From Solirubrobacteraceae bacterium (GTDB lineage: Bacteria; Actinomycetota; Thermoleophilia; Solirubrobacterales; Solirubrobacteraceae), in contig JANWLE010000089.1 of assembly GCA_025451035.1 (NCBI GenBank), positions 1 through 35,323 on the forward strand: a DNA stretch of 35,323 nt. Reading direction: 5' to 3'. The position numbers and the translations under genes were made by a program. Position 1 is the stretch's first letter. Every line of letters begins with the position of its first letter. Positions 7,522 to 17,055 of the stretch are shown here, in pieces. The notes below the pieces were generated by a model, which ran no database searches, had not been told where the DNA came from, and saw only the letters and a program-made list of their open reading frames with translations.

Positions 7522-8163
7522 GTGCACGACGAGTTTCGCGTCAAGGTCCGGGCCGCTGACCCGCGCGCGGTGGTCGCGGCGCTGTACGGTCACGAGGTCG
7601 ACCAAGACGCGCAAGAGACGCTCGGACGCCTGGTCGTCACCCACGAGGACGACCACGTCTTCATCTACGCTGATGCGCTGAGCGCGGCGCAGCGCGCACG
7701 CCAAGCCGTCGAAGATCTCCTTGCACGAGACTCGCTGCAGGGAGAAGTGACATTGTGGCGCTGGCATCCTGAGGAGGAGCGCTGGGAGGACGCCTCGTTG
7801 CCGCTGCCGTCGAACGAGGTCGAGCGCGTCGCCGAGCACGCCGTGCGCGAGCGGCGTGAAACCGAAGAGTCTCTACAGAGCGGTCACGCGGAGTGGGAGG
7901 TGCGCATCACGCTGCCCACACATCACGACGCCCGCGCCTTCGGCGAGCGCCTGCGCGCGGAGGGGATACCAGTGGCCCAGCGCTGGCGCCATTTGCTGGT
8001 TGGAGCCAGCGACGAAGACGACGCGAGGGCTCTCGCCGAGCGCTTGCGCACCGAGGCCCCGCAAGGCAGCGAGCTGGAGGCGCAGGCCAGCGGTCTACCG
8101 TTCTGGCAGATGCTGCATGCGCCCGCCCAGCCGTTCGCGTTCTTCGGTGGCCTGGCTCAGTAG
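7522..8163 (+). CDS. Hypothetical protein with two alpha/beta repeats
   Basis: The 213-residue protein starts at GTG 7522, 3 nt after the preceding stop. It seems to contain two related small alpha/beta units. One (about 4-68) runs FRVKVRAADPRAVVAAL ... RARQAVEDLL, the other (about 124-180) runs WEVRITLPTHHDARAFGERL ... ARALAERLR. Each has a strand, a helix beginning after a D-x-R-A turn, further strands and a closing helix, reminiscent of SPOR or ferredoxin-like units. The C-terminus (FWQMLHAPAQPFAFFGGL) is short and aromatic. No catalytic residues are evident. It is probably cotranscribed with the basic protein upstream. Function unknown. Confidence 0.75.
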   Translation: MHDEFRVKVRAADPRAVVAALYGHEVDQDAQETLGRLVVTHEDDHVFIYADALSAAQRARQAVEDLLARDSLQGEVTLWRWHPEEERWEDASLPLPSNEVERVAEHAVRERRETEESLQSGHAEWEVRITLPTHHDARAFGERLRAEGIPVAQRWRHLLVGASDEDDARALAERLRTEAPQGSELEAQASGLPFWQMLHAPAQPFAFFGGLAQ

Positions 8164-8213
8164 CGCCCGCCAACACAGCCGCTGTGCGCTAGCCAGCTCG
8201 AGCCGGCCCAGCG

Positions 8214-8219
8214 TAGACT
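8214..8219 (+). promoter_or_regulatory. valS -10 box (TAGACT)
   Basis: TAGACT lies 10 nt before the valS ATG with no Shine-Dalgarno between, predicting an mRNA with a leader of about 3 nt. No T-box-like leader is possible in so short a space. Confidence 0.55.
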
Positions 8220-8229
8220 GCGCCTCTCG

Positions 8230-10827
8230 ATGAGCGATCTACAGGAACGTTCGCGTTTTGAACCGGCCGAGGTGGAGTCCCGGATCTCTGAGCGCTGGTT
8301 GAAAAGCGGCTTGTTCTCGCCGAAGGCGGAGGGCGCCGCGGCCGAGAACTACTCGATAGCGATCCCGCCGCCGAACGTCACCGGCTCACTGCACATGGGC
8401 CACGCCCTGAATGGCTCGATCCAGGACGTGCTGATCCGCTACCAGCGCATGCGTGGTCTACGCACGCGCTGGATCCTTGGCACCGACCACGCTGGGATCG
8501 CGACCCAGGCCAAGGTGGAGCAGGCGCTCCTGAAGGAAGGCGTGAGCCGCCAGGAGCTCGGGCGTGAGGCGTTCCTGGAGCGCGTGTGGCGGTGGCGCGA
8601 GCACTACGGCCACACGATCATCGAGCAGTTCAAGCGGCTCGGCGCATCCTGCGACTACGAGCACGAGCGTTTCACGCTAGACGAGGGCTACCACCATGCT
8701 GTGCTCGCCGTGTTCGTCGCGCTGCATGAGAAGGGCTACATCTACCGTGACCGCTACATCGTCAACTGGGATCCGGGCACGCGCTCGGCGATCTCAGACC
8801 TCGAGGTTGAAGAGCGCGAGCAGACCGACACGCTCTACTCGATCGTGTATGACCTGGTCGGCGGCGGCACCCTGACGATCGCCACGGTGAGACCCGAGAC
8901 GATGCTCGCCGACACCGCTGTCGCGGTGAACCCCAACGACGAGCGCTATACAGAGCTGGTCGGGCGCACCGCGGTCCTGCCGCTCGTAGGACGCCACATC
9001 CCGGTGATCGCCGACGACTACGTCAAGATGGATTTCGCCACCGGCCAGTTGAAGGTGACGCCGGCGCACGACCCAAACGACTTCGAGATCGGCGTGCGCC
9101 ACGACCTCGAGCAAATCTCGGTGATCGGTGAAGACGGGCGCATGACCGTCGAGGCGGGCGAGCAGTTCGCTGGGCTGACCGTGCTCGAGGCCCGTGAGGT
9201 GGTCGTCGCCGCGCTCGAGCGTGAAGGGCGGATCAGCGCCCGCGAGCCCTACAGCCACAGCGTCCCCTACTCGCACCGCTCCGGGGAGCGGATCGAGCCG
9301 CTGATCTCACTGCAGTGGTTTATGCGTATGGACGAGCTCGCTAAGCCGGCAATCGAAGCGGTGAAGAGCTCGCGTGTGCATATCGTCCCCGAGAACCACC
9401 GCGGCGTGTACCTGGAATGGATGCAGAACATCAGGCCATGGTGCATATCGCGGCAGCTGTGGTGGGGGCATCGTCTGCCGGTCTATTACTGCGACCGCTG
9501 CGGCGAGACGTGCGTCGCGCTCCAGCCCTCGCGCTGCGGGGGCTGCGGCGGCGAGATGCGCCAAGACGAGGATGTGCTCGACACATGGTTCTCCTCTGCG
9601 CTGTGGCCGTTCGTGACGCTCGGCTGGCCCGAGCAGACAGCTGAGTTCAAGGCGTTCTATCCGACAAACGTGCTCTCCACCGCGCGCGACATTCTCTTTT
9701 TGTGGGTCGCGCGGATGATCATGATGGGCATCGAGTTCACCGGCGAGGCTCCTTTCAAGGAGGTCTACATTCACTCTGTGATCCAGGCCCCCGATGGACG
9801 GCGAATGTCGAAGTCGCTAGGCACCGGCATAGACCCGCTGGATGAGATCGCCGCGCATGGCGCGGACGCCGTCCGCTTCGGCCTGCTAGCCATGTCCTCC
9901 ACGCAGGACGTGCGCTACTCCCCCGAGAAGATCAAACAGGGTCAGGCGCTCGCCAATAAGCTATTCAACGCCGCGCGCTTCGTGCTCGTGCGTGTCTCTG
10001 AGGTAGGGATGTCGCAGCTGCTCTCGGAGCGGCCCGCGCCCAGCCCGCGAACCGTCGAGGACCGCTGGATACTCGCGCGCCTGACGCGCATCCAGCAGCA
10101 GACGGCGGCGCGCATCGAGGCTTACGACTTCTCGCACGCGGCACTCGGCCTGTATGACTTCGTCTACGGTGAGCTGTGCGACTGGTATCTCGAGCTCGTC
10201 AAGCACCGTCTCGGCGACGAAGCGAGCACCGAGGACCGCCGCTTGTTGCTCGCGACGCTGCTGCACGTCCTGCGGGTCACCGTCGCGCTCGCTCACCCCG
10301 TCATCCCGTTCGTCACCGAGGAGCTGTGGCCGCTGCTCGGCGGCGAGGGCCTGCTCGCCGGCGCGAGCTACCCCGAGGCCGACGAGAGCCTGCTCGACGA
10401 GACAGCCGAATCGCAGGTCGGCCGCGTGATCGAGGCGATAACACGGGTGCGCGGCTGGCGTGACAGCGTCGGCGCGCGAGCGGCGCTGATAGTGAGGGCG
10501 AGGTTGAACGCCGATGGCTACGACAAGTCGATGACAGCGGCGCTCGTGCGCTTGGCGAGGCTCGAGCTGAACTCTTCTAACCGTGAGCAGCCAGTCGCCC
10601 AGGTGGCGGTTCCCGGCGGGGTCGTGGAAGTCACCTCCGACGAGGGGCTTGACCTGGATGCGGCGCAGCGAAGGCGTGGCCACGCTCGCGAGAAGCTCCA
10701 GCAGGAGATAGCCCGAGTCCAGGGCAAGCTCTCCAACCAAGGCTTCGTCGAGAAGGCGCCCGCTGCTGTCGTGAGCTCCGAACGCGAGAAGCTCGAGCGG
10801 CTGCAGGCCGAGCTCGGGGCTCTTTGA
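8230..10827 (+). CDS. valS: Valyl-tRNA synthetase
   Basis: The 865-residue class I synthetase charges tRNA-Val. The nucleotide-binding HIGH motif is HMGH (55-58, in PPPNVTGSLHMGHALN) and the KMSKS motif is RMSKS (525-529). The CP1 editing domain lies between them, with the GTDHAGIATQ and VRPETMLADTA motifs typical of Val/Ile/Leu enzymes. A Cys-rich knuckle (CDRCGETC ... CGGCGG) precedes the DTWFSSALWP motif. The anticodon-binding helical domain follows, and the C-terminal coiled coil (LQQEIARVQGKLSNQGFVEKAP) is the canonical ValRS tail. It overlaps folC by 4 nt (TTGA), implying translational coupling. Confidence 0.97.
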   Translation: MSDLQERSRFEPAEVESRISERWLKSGLFSPKAEGAAAENYSIAIPPPNVTGSLHMGHALNGSIQDVLIRYQRMRGLRTRWILGTDHAGIATQAKVEQALLKEGVSRQELGREAFLERVWRWREHYGHTIIEQFKRLGASCDYEHERFTLDEGYHHAVLAVFVALHEKGYIYRDRYIVNWDPGTRSAISDLEVEEREQTDTLYSIVYDLVGGGTLTIATVRPETMLADTAVAVNPNDERYTELVGRTAVLPLVGRHIPVIADDYVKMDFATGQLKVTPAHDPNDFEIGVRHDLEQISVIGEDGRMTVEAGEQFAGLTVLEAREVVVAALEREGRISAREPYSHSVPYSHRSGERIEPLISLQWFMRMDELAKPAIEAVKSSRVHIVPENHRGVYLEWMQNIRPWCISRQLWWGHRLPVYYCDRCGETCVALQPSRCGGCGGEMRQDEDVLDTWFSSALWPFVTLGWPEQTAEFKAFYPTNVLSTARDILFLWVARMIMMGIEFTGEAPFKEVYIHSVIQAPDGRRMSKSLGTGIDPLDEIAAHGADAVRFGLLAMSSTQDVRYSPEKIKQGQALANKLFNAARFVLVRVSEVGMSQLLSERPAPSPRTVEDRWILARLTRIQQQTAARIEAYDFSHAALGLYDFVYGELCDWYLELVKHRLGDEASTEDRRLLLATLLHVLRVTVALAHPVIPFVTEELWPLLGGEGLLAGASYPEADESLLDETAESQVGRVIEAITRVRGWRDSVGARAALIVRARLNADGYDKSMTAALVRLARLELNSSNREQPVAQVAVPGGVVEVTSDEGLDLDAAQRRRGHAREKLQQEIARVQGKLSNQGFVEKAPAAVVSSEREKLERLQAELGAL

Positions 10828-12179
10828 GCGACTTGCGCGAGGAAGCACGCACAGGCCCAGGCGGCGAGTGGGGCTCGCGCAGCGCCGAGCGGCACCTACG
10901 CTCACTCGAGCTGTTCGGCATGCGCTTCGGCCTAGATCGCATGCGGCGCATGATGACCGCGCTCGGGTCCCCCGAGCGCGGCTTTCAGAGCATCCACGTC
11001 GTAGGGACCAACGGCAAGTCATCCAGCACGCGCATGATCGCCGCGATCCTCGAGCGTCACGGATTGCGCACCGGTGCGTACCTATCGCCCCATTTGCGTT
11101 CATACACCGAACGTGTGCGGATCTCGGAGCGAGATATCTCAGAACACGACTTCGCCAAGGCTGTCGCGACAGCCGCACGTGCGGCCGAGCGCGTCAACCG
11201 GACGCTAGCCGAGGACGATCATGTCACCCAGTTCGAGCTGCTCACAGCCGCAGCCTTCTTCGAGCTCGATCGCCGCCGCGTACAAGTCGGCGTGATCGAG
11301 GCGGGGCTCGGAGGACGCTACGACGCGACCAGCGTGATCGACTCGAGCGTGACTGTGCTCACCGGAGTCGACCTGGAGCACACCCGCTGGCTCGGGCCCA
11401 CGCTGAGGGACATCGCCGCAGAGAAGCTCGCGGTGCTGAAAGAGGGCACGACGCTCGTGCTGCCAGCCGACGTCGACCCGGAGGTGCTCGCGCTCGCGCA
11501 CGACAACGCCCGCTCGAAGCGCTCGCGCGTGATCAGCCCCGATAAGGGGTATTGGGAGACGATGCTAGCGACCCAAGGCTCATTTCAGCGTCGAAACTTC
11601 GCGCTGGCGAGGGCCGCCGCCGAGGCGTACCTGACGGGCGCCGGGATGTCTCTCGAGGAGGACGCGGTGGCCGCCGCAGCGCGCGAGACGCTCGTGCCGG
11701 GGCGCCTGCAGCGGGTAGGCGAGAGCCCGCTAACGATCTTCGACGGGGCACACAACCCCGACGCGGTCAGGGCGCTATGCGAATCGCTGGACGAGCTCGC
11801 CGCTGACCGGCAGATCGTGCTCGTGCTCGGCGTGCTGGATGACAAGGACGCCGCGGGGATGCTGAAGCTGCTGCTTGGGCGCTGCGCGCGCGCATGGTTC
11901 ACCGCTCCACCCAGCGCCCGCGCTCTGTCGCCCGCGGCGCTCGAGTCGCTCGCTCGTCAGCAGGGCTTCGAGAATGCGGTCTGTGAGCCGGACTGCGAGC
12001 GCGCGCTTGACCAAGCGCGGGATTTCGCTTGCGAGAACGAGCGCGATACCCTGGTGTTGGCAACCGGTTCCATCTATCTGATCGGAGCGCTGCTCGCGCA
12101 CCTAGAGACGCCCCGGCCCGGCCTTCACGGCCCACATCGGCAGGAGGATCGTCCTATTCAGCGAAACACGACGAGGTGA
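10824..12179 (+). CDS. folC: Folylpolyglutamate synthase / dihydrofolate synthase
   Basis: The 451-residue Mur-ligase-family enzyme adds glutamate to folates, and in many bacteria also makes dihydrofolate from dihydropteroate. The P-loop is GTNGKSSSTRMIA, followed by the conserved SPHLRSYTERVRI block. The middle carries IEAGLGGRYDATSV and GVDLEHTRWLG, and the C-terminal domain has the Mur-ligase DGAHNPDAVRAL motif. The start is TTG 10824, overlapping the valS stop in TTGA; the family's conserved N-terminus (ERHLRSLELFGMRFGLDR) begins about 20 residues in, so no downstream start fits. It is followed directly by a tiny membrane-protein gene. Confidence 0.95.
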   Translation: MSDLREEARTGPGGEWGSRSAERHLRSLELFGMRFGLDRMRRMMTALGSPERGFQSIHVVGTNGKSSSTRMIAAILERHGLRTGAYLSPHLRSYTERVRISERDISEHDFAKAVATAARAAERVNRTLAEDDHVTQFELLTAAAFFELDRRRVQVGVIEAGLGGRYDATSVIDSSVTVLTGVDLEHTRWLGPTLRDIAAEKLAVLKEGTTLVLPADVDPEVLALAHDNARSKRSRVISPDKGYWETMLATQGSFQRRNFALARAAAEAYLTGAGMSLEEDAVAAAARETLVPGRLQRVGESPLTIFDGAHNPDAVRALCESLDELAADRQIVLVLGVLDDKDAAGMLKLLLGRCARAWFTAPPSARALSPAALESLARQQGFENAVCEPDCERALDQARDFACENERDTLVLATGSIYLIGALLAHLETPRPGLHGPHRQEDRPIQRNTTR

Positions 12180-12302
12180 GTGGAGTTGAACGACGACGGA
12201 CCCTCTGTGCTGTCCATGGTCGCTCTGGTGGCAGTCTCGGTGATGGTCATCATCCTGGTCTGTTTCGCCGCCGGATACGGATTTGGTCGTCTCTTTCTCT
12301 AA
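12180..12302 (+). CDS. 40-residue single-pass membrane protein after folC
   Basis: Immediately after the folC stop, in the same frame, GTG 12180 (or TTG 12186) opens a 40-codon ORF ending at TAA 12300-12302. The peptide starts MELNDDGPSVLSM, then has a strongly hydrophobic stretch (VALVAVSVMVIILVCFAAGY) followed by GFGRLFL. This is a single transmembrane helix with an acidic N-terminus and a short C-terminal tail. GAGGTGAG (12174-12180) is a suitable Shine-Dalgarno for the TTG and partly for the GTG. The overlap in context with folC suggests coupling. The length of the hydrophobic run and the clean stop argue for a real small protein; its role is unknown. Confidence 0.6.
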   Translation: MELNDDGPSVLSMVALVAVSVMVIILVCFAAGYGFGRLFL

Positions 12303-12344
12303 ACTCGGCCGACTGAGACCGTCGCTGTACACCAAAGGTTATTG

Positions 12345-13052
12345 ATGGCGCCACTCGCATACTTCGGAATCAGCAGCAGCGGTCTGACGATCGTCATAGA
12401 CCTCATGATCGTCTTCGCCGTCGTCTTGTACCTGTCGCTGATCTACTGGACGTTCGCCGACGCGCGGCGGCGGATTGCCGACCCCGCTCTCGTCGCCTGC
12501 TCGACTGTCGCGTCGATGTTCCCTTACGTCGGCACGATCATCTACATGGTGCTGCGCCCACCCGAGTACCTCGAGGATGTGCGCGAGCGGGAGCTCGAGA
12601 TGCAAGCCGCCGAAGCGCGCCTGTACCAGCTCGAGTACGAGCTGTGCCCACACTGTGACTACCGCGTCGAGCGCGACTTCGTGCGCTGCCCCAGCTGCCT
12701 GCGCAAGCTCAAGGACCGCTGCGTCAGCTGCGCGCGGCCCCTGGACCGCTCCTGGACGATCTGCCCCTACTGCGAGACGGAGGTGCCCGGCAGCGCGACC
12801 GCTGGCCGCAGCCGCCGCCGTCGTGCCGAGGGAGACACGGTAGCCGCACGAGAGATCACCTCGAGCGCTGCCCGCAGCTCTGAGGCGATCGGCTCACGCA
12901 GCAGGGCAAGGGCTGAACAGCCCACCTCGCCCGATCTGCTGGGCGAACCGCTCGCCCCCGGCGAGCTGGCCGCAAGCACGCGGGCTGCCACGGCGCCAGA
13001 GCCGGCGGCGCCCAGGACGCGCACCACCAGGCGCGCCACTCCGCCGAGCTGA
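12345..13052 (+). CDS. Membrane protein with PLDc_N-like N-terminus and double zinc ribbon
   Basis: The 235-residue protein has two membrane helices (about 13-35 and 48-70) separated by [10 protein letters not shown]. This layout and the G[13 protein letters not shown] ending resemble the PLDc_N domain. A charged helix (78-100) leads to two treble-clef/zinc-ribbon units with Cys pairs at 101/104, 115/118, 126/129 and 140/143 (CPHC, CPSC, CVSC, CPYC). The rest (150-235) is low-complexity Ala/Ser/Arg/Pro, probably disordered. The zinc ribbons would lie in the cytoplasm and could bind protein or nucleic acid. ATG 12345 follows AAAGG; an in-frame TTG directly precedes it. It may belong to the folC unit. 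Function is unknown. Confidence 0.8.
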   Translation: MAPLAYFGISSSGLTIVIDLMIVFAVVLYLSLIYWTFADARRRIADPALVACSTVASMFPYVGTIIYMVLRPPEYLEDVRERELEMQAAEARLYQLEYELCPHCDYRVERDFVRCPSCLRKLKDRCVSCARPLDRSWTICPYCETEVPGSATAGRSRRRRAEGDTVAAREITSSAARSSEAIGSRSRARAEQPTSPDLLGEPLAPGELAASTRAATAPEPAAPRTRTTRRATPPS

Positions 13053-13069
13053 AGCGCCCAGCACGACCG

Positions 13070-13075
13070 TAACCT
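13070..13075 (+). promoter_or_regulatory. ndk -10 box (TAACCT)
   Basis: TAACCT lies 17 nt before the ndk ATG, with GAAGGA as Shine-Dalgarno (13083-13088). This is the usual leadered arrangement with about 10 nt of leader. Confidence 0.4.
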
Positions 13076-13092
13076 CTAAAGAGAAGGACAAT

Positions 13093-13503
13093 ATGGACCG
13101 CACGCTGATCCTCGTAAAGCCGGATGCCTTCGCACGCTCGTTGACCGGGGAGATAATCGCCCGCTTCGAGCGCAAGGGACTGCGCATCGTCGCGCTGCGC
13201 CACATGACGGTGGACCGCGAGCTGGCCGAACGTCACTACGCAGAGCACTCCGAGCGGCCGTTCTTCGGCGAGCTCGTCGACTTCATCACCTCAGCACCGA
13301 TCGTGGCGATGGTGCTCGAGGGGGAGCAGGCAATAACAGCGGCGCGTCAGGTGATCGGTGCGACCAACCCGCTGGAGGCCGCGCCGGGATCGATTCGCGG
13401 CGAGTTCGCGATCGAGACCGGGCAGAACATGGTCCACGGGTCCGATTCGCCCGAGTCAGCGGCGCGCGAGATCGAGCTGTTCTTCGGCGAGCTAGCCGCT
13501 TGA
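13093..13503 (+). CDS. ndk: Nucleoside diphosphate kinase
   Basis: The 136-residue enzyme transfers the gamma phosphate between nucleoside tri- and diphosphates by a phosphohistidine intermediate. It starts with the family's [15 protein letters not shown], which includes the conserved Lys for ATP. The active-site His is His115 in NMVHGSDS. Length and motifs are canonical. ATG 13093 has a good Shine-Dalgarno. maf follows 46 nt downstream; the pair suggests nucleotide-pool maintenance. Confidence 0.97.
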   Translation: MDRTLILVKPDAFARSLTGEIIARFERKGLRIVALRHMTVDRELAERHYAEHSERPFFGELVDFITSAPIVAMVLEGEQAITAARQVIGATNPLEAAPGSIRGEFAIETGQNMVHGSDSPESAAREIELFFGELAA

Positions 13504-13549
13504 GCGAACGCGGGTCGCCCTGGCGCAAGGTTGGCTGAAGCGCAGCGCG

Positions 13550-14110
13550 ATGAGCGAGCCTCGCCCTCTGATCCTCGCCTCGCGCTCGCCTCAGCGCAGC
13601 GCGATCCTCACGCGGCTCGGTGTTTCCTTCCGCGCGCTGCCAACCGACGTGTCCGAGATCGAGACGGGCCCGCCGGCGGCGGCTGCGCTGGAGAACGCGC
13701 GCCGCAAGGCGTGCGCCGCACACGACCCGCGGCGAGCGGAGCTCGTGCTCGGTGTGGACACCGTCGTCGAGCTGGCCGGACGCATCTACGGCAAGCCGGC
13801 CGATGAGCCCTCAGCACGCGCCACGCTAGAGGCCCTCAGCGACCAGACGCATACCGTGATCAGCGCTCTAGTGCTGCTCGAGGGGGGACAGGAGCGCTCC
13901 GCGCTCACGCACACCCAGGTCTCTTTCAGAGCGCTCACGCCACGGCTCATCGACTGGTATGTCGCGAGTGGAGAGTGGCGTGGACGCGCCGGCGGGTACG
14001 CGATCCAGGGCGCCGGCGCGGCACTCGTACGGAACGTCAACGGAGACTACGAGAACGTCGTGGGTCTACCAGTAGCGACCCTGCTTGACCTCCATCCAGG
14101 GCTTTTGTGA
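13550..14110 (+). CDS. maf: Maf-family nucleotide pyrophosphatase
   Basis: The 186-residue protein begins with the Maf loop LILASRSPQRSAIL, where the family usually has S-x-S-P-R-R. The conserved acidic motif LGVDTVVEL and the GKP motif (RIYGKPAD) follow, then GRAGGYAIQGAGA and NVVGLPVATL. Maf enzymes hydrolyse dTTP, UTP or modified nucleotides to monophosphates in the cytoplasm and are linked to the cell-wall and division genes in many bacteria. Here it lies directly before the mreB cluster. ATG 13550 has only a weak ribosome site. A 12-bp palindrome (CCGGCGCGCCGG, 14112-14123) follows the stop at once. Confidence 0.92.
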   Translation: MSEPRPLILASRSPQRSAILTRLGVSFRALPTDVSEIETGPPAAAALENARRKACAAHDPRRAELVLGVDTVVELAGRIYGKPADEPSARATLEALSDQTHTVISALVLLEGGQERSALTHTQVSFRALTPRLIDWYVASGEWRGRAGGYAIQGAGAALVRNVNGDYENVVGLPVATLLDLHPGLL

Positions 14111-14111
14111 A

Positions 14112-14123
14112 CCGGCGCGCCGG
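14112..14123. repeat. Perfect 12-bp palindrome after maf
   Basis: CCGGCGCGCCGG starts 2 nt after the maf stop. It could be a short hairpin in mRNA, but its loop would be minimal. Chance occurrence in GC-rich DNA is plausible. Confidence 0.35.
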
Positions 14124-14151
14124 CCACCGACAGGCGGCTTCAGCGACGTGT

Positions 14152-14188
14152 CCTGACAGTGCGGTTGTACTGCAAATCCGCTGTCAGG
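14152..14188. promoter_or_regulatory. Long inverted repeat between maf and mreB
   Basis: CCTGACAG-TG-CGG (14152-14164) pairs with CCGCTGTCAGG (14178-14188), giving 11 base pairs with a 2-nt bulge and a 13-nt loop. It lies upstream of the mreB -10 box by about 27 nt. It could terminate maf transcription, although no U-tract follows, or be an operator for the elongasome cluster. Confidence 0.5.
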
Positions 14189-14214
14189 CGTACCGGCCGC
14201 CCGAAGGCGTTCGC

Positions 14215-14220
14215 TAGACT
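14215..14220 (+). promoter_or_regulatory. mreB-cluster -10 box (TAGACT)
   Basis: TAGACT is identical to the clpP and valS boxes. Transcription from it would give a leader of about 83 nt containing two hairpins: CCGGG (14225-14229) with CCCGG (14237-14241), and TCACCG (14257-14262) with CGGTGA (14265-14270). Confidence 0.5.
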
Positions 14221-14270
14221 TGCGCCGGGCACGCCCCCCGGTTGCTGGCGCGTGAATCACCGTTCGGTGA

Positions 14271-15365
<1,095 letters not shown>

Positions 15366-15468
15366 GCAGCGCGCAGTGGCGTTGCTGCGTTTACCCTGCA
15401 ACTATTGGTTCGCGAGACCGTCGGGATGCCCAGCAGGCCTATCGAGGCGCTCCCGCGGTTGCCCTCCC

Positions 15469-15474
15469 TACTCT
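15469..15474 (+). promoter_or_regulatory. Possible internal -10 box before mreC
   Basis: TACTCT lies 31 nt before the mreC start within a 140-nt gap. It fits TANNNT but has no evident -35. Weak. Confidence 0.25.
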
Positions 15475-15505
15475 TAGCGGTGAATGCTCTCGAAGGTAGC
15501 CATCT

Positions 15506-16465
15506 GTGTATGACAAGACCGTTCGGCGCAGGCGAGTGGTGCTCACACTGCTCGTGGTGCTCTCCCTGATCCTGCTGACCGCATACTTCGGTGAGTCCTC
15601 GGGCGGCGGGTTGCACTCAGTGCAGCGAGGTTTCCTCACCGTCATCTCGCCCGTCCAGGACGGCGCAAACAAGGTTCTGAAGCCGGTGCGGGACCTGTTC
15701 GGCTGGGTTGGCGACACGCTCCATGCCAAGAGCCAGCGCGACGAGTTGATCAAGCAAAACGAGCGGTTGACCAAGGAGCTCATCGAAAACCAGGCCAACA
15801 ACCGCGCTTACCGCGAGCTGCTCAAGCTCGACAACCTCGACCACGAACTGAGCATCAGCGACTACCGACAGGTGAACGCGACGGTGGTCGGCGAGTCCCC
15901 CAACATCTGGTACTCGACGATCAACATCGACAAAGGCGAATCCTCTGGGATCCATCTCAACGACCCAGTCATCAATGGCGAGGGAGTGGTCGGCAAGGTG
16001 ACGCAGGTAGCACCCGACGGGGCGCAGGTGAGCCTCATCACAGACAGCAACATCGCGATCACGGTGAGGATCAACAAGACGGGCGTGATCGGCATGCTGC
16101 AGCCGAAGGTTGGGGATCCCAACGACCTGCTGGTCGAATACCTGCCTCCCAAAACGTCCGTGAACGTCGGCGAATACGTCGAAACCGCCGGCACGGTATC
16201 GATCGACGGCCAAGACACTTCGCTCTATCCGCCCGGTATTCCGGTGGGCCAGGTCACGTCGGTGAATCTCGGTAGCCCATACAAGTCGGTCAACGTGCAC
16301 CCCCGAGCGGATCTGCACAACCTCGACGTCGTGCAGGTGTTGACCCACACCGGTAACTCGACGCCGGCGCAGGTGAGCAGTCTCACCGCCAGCCTGGGCA
16401 CCGGCGGCTCGCGAGCCTCCGGCGGCGCGGCGCAGTCACTCGCCTCGGCCGGCGGTGGAGGCTGA
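15506..16465 (+). CDS. mreC: Rod-shape-determining protein MreC
   Basis: The 319-residue bitopic protein has a short basic cytoplasmic end, one membrane helix (about 11-28) and a coiled coil (about 71-110, with SQRDELIKQNERLTKELIEN). The two-barrel periplasmic MreC domain follows, with characteristic motifs such as DKGESSGIHLNDPVINGEGVVG and TDSNIAITVRI. The end is Gly/Ser/Ala-rich and probably unstructured. MreC links MreB with PBP2 and RodA. GTG 15506 is 8 nt after an AAGG. It is followed 5 nt later by mreD. Confidence 0.95.
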   Translation: MYDKTVRRRRVVLTLLVVLSLILLTAYFGESSGGGLHSVQRGFLTVISPVQDGANKVLKPVRDLFGWVGDTLHAKSQRDELIKQNERLTKELIENQANNRAYRELLKLDNLDHELSISDYRQVNATVVGESPNIWYSTINIDKGESSGIHLNDPVINGEGVVGKVTQVAPDGAQVSLITDSNIAITVRINKTGVIGMLQPKVGDPNDLLVEYLPPKTSVNVGEYVETAGTVSIDGQDTSLYPPGIPVGQVTSVNLGSPYKSVNVHPRADLHNLDVVQVLTHTGNSTPAQVSSLTASLGTGGSRASGGAAQSLASAGGGG

Positions 16466-16470
16466 TAAGC

Positions 16471-17055
16471 GTGCAGCGTGGCTTGGCCACCGGGCTATCG
16501 GGCGGGCTGCTCGCGAGGATCGCGGCGCTCTCGGTGGTGGTCGTCTTCATCCAGACGGGCGTCGTCTCAGAGGTGCCGGTGTTCGGTGTGCGCGTCGACC
16601 TCTCGCCGCTGGTCGTGGCGTTCATCGGTTTTCTCTGCGGCGCTGAGATAGGCGCGATCGTTGGCTTCGCGGTCGGCCTGCTGGTGGACCTAACGCTCGT
16701 GCAGACGCTGGGCGTGACTTCGCTCGTCTTCACGGTCATCGGCTACTGGACGGGGCGACTGCGTGAACTGCGCGACCCGCAGGCAGCGCTCACGCCGCTG
16801 CTGATCGGCGCGGCCGCCGCCGCGACGTCGATGATCGGCTACTCGCTGATTGAGTTCTTGCTTGGTGTGGATGCCCCGGTGAGCCTGGAGCTGTTGCGTC
16901 AGATAGTGCTCGGTGCCCTAGTCGACACGATCGTCGCCGTACCGTTCTGGGCGCTGGTTCGCCGGGCGCTGCAGCCGAGCCTGCCCGATGATCCGCGTCG
17001 TCGTCGCCGTCGCGCCTATACGACGGGTGGACTGTCGCCGCTGTCGCGCTCATGA
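16471..17055 (+). CDS. mreD: Rod-shape-determining protein MreD
   Basis: The 194-residue integral membrane protein has five or six hydrophobic helices. It has the MreD feel of a first helix after a basic start, FGVRVDLSPLVVAFIGFLCGAEIGAIVGFAVGLLVDL (a central Gly-rich pair of helices), and then TSLVFTVIGYWTGRL. It acts with MreC and the RodA-PBP2 synthase. GTG 16471 starts 5 nt after mreC. Its TGA overlaps the mrdA ATG by 4 nt. The C-terminus has a run of Arg (DDPRRRRRRAY). Confidence 0.9.
   Translation: MQRGLATGLSGGLLARIAALSVVVVFIQTGVVSEVPVFGVRVDLSPLVVAFIGFLCGAEIGAIVGFAVGLLVDLTLVQTLGVTSLVFTVIGYWTGRLRELRDPQAALTPLLIGAAAAATSMIGYSLIEFLLGVDAPVSLELLRQIVLGALVDTIVAVPFWALVRRALQPSLPDDPRRRRRRAYTTGGLSPLSRS

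Noticed and set aside
9961-11178. Minus-strand 405-residue ORF opposite valS and folC
   Set aside because: Spans two confirmed genes on the other strand and shows no domain.
14160-14180. tRNA-Cys-like anticodon loop sequence (CTGCAAATCC)
   Set aside because: Flanking bases do not form an anticodon stem, and no T-arm or acceptor stem could be built. The same bases form a different inverted repeat.
15366-15505. Possible small gene or RNA in the mreB-mreC gap
   Set aside because: Only short imperfect repeats are seen, and the open frames are Arg/Pro-rich without a start signal.
15617-16348. Minus-strand ORF opposite mreC
   Set aside because: Val/Asp/His-rich shadow frame of a well-supported mreC.
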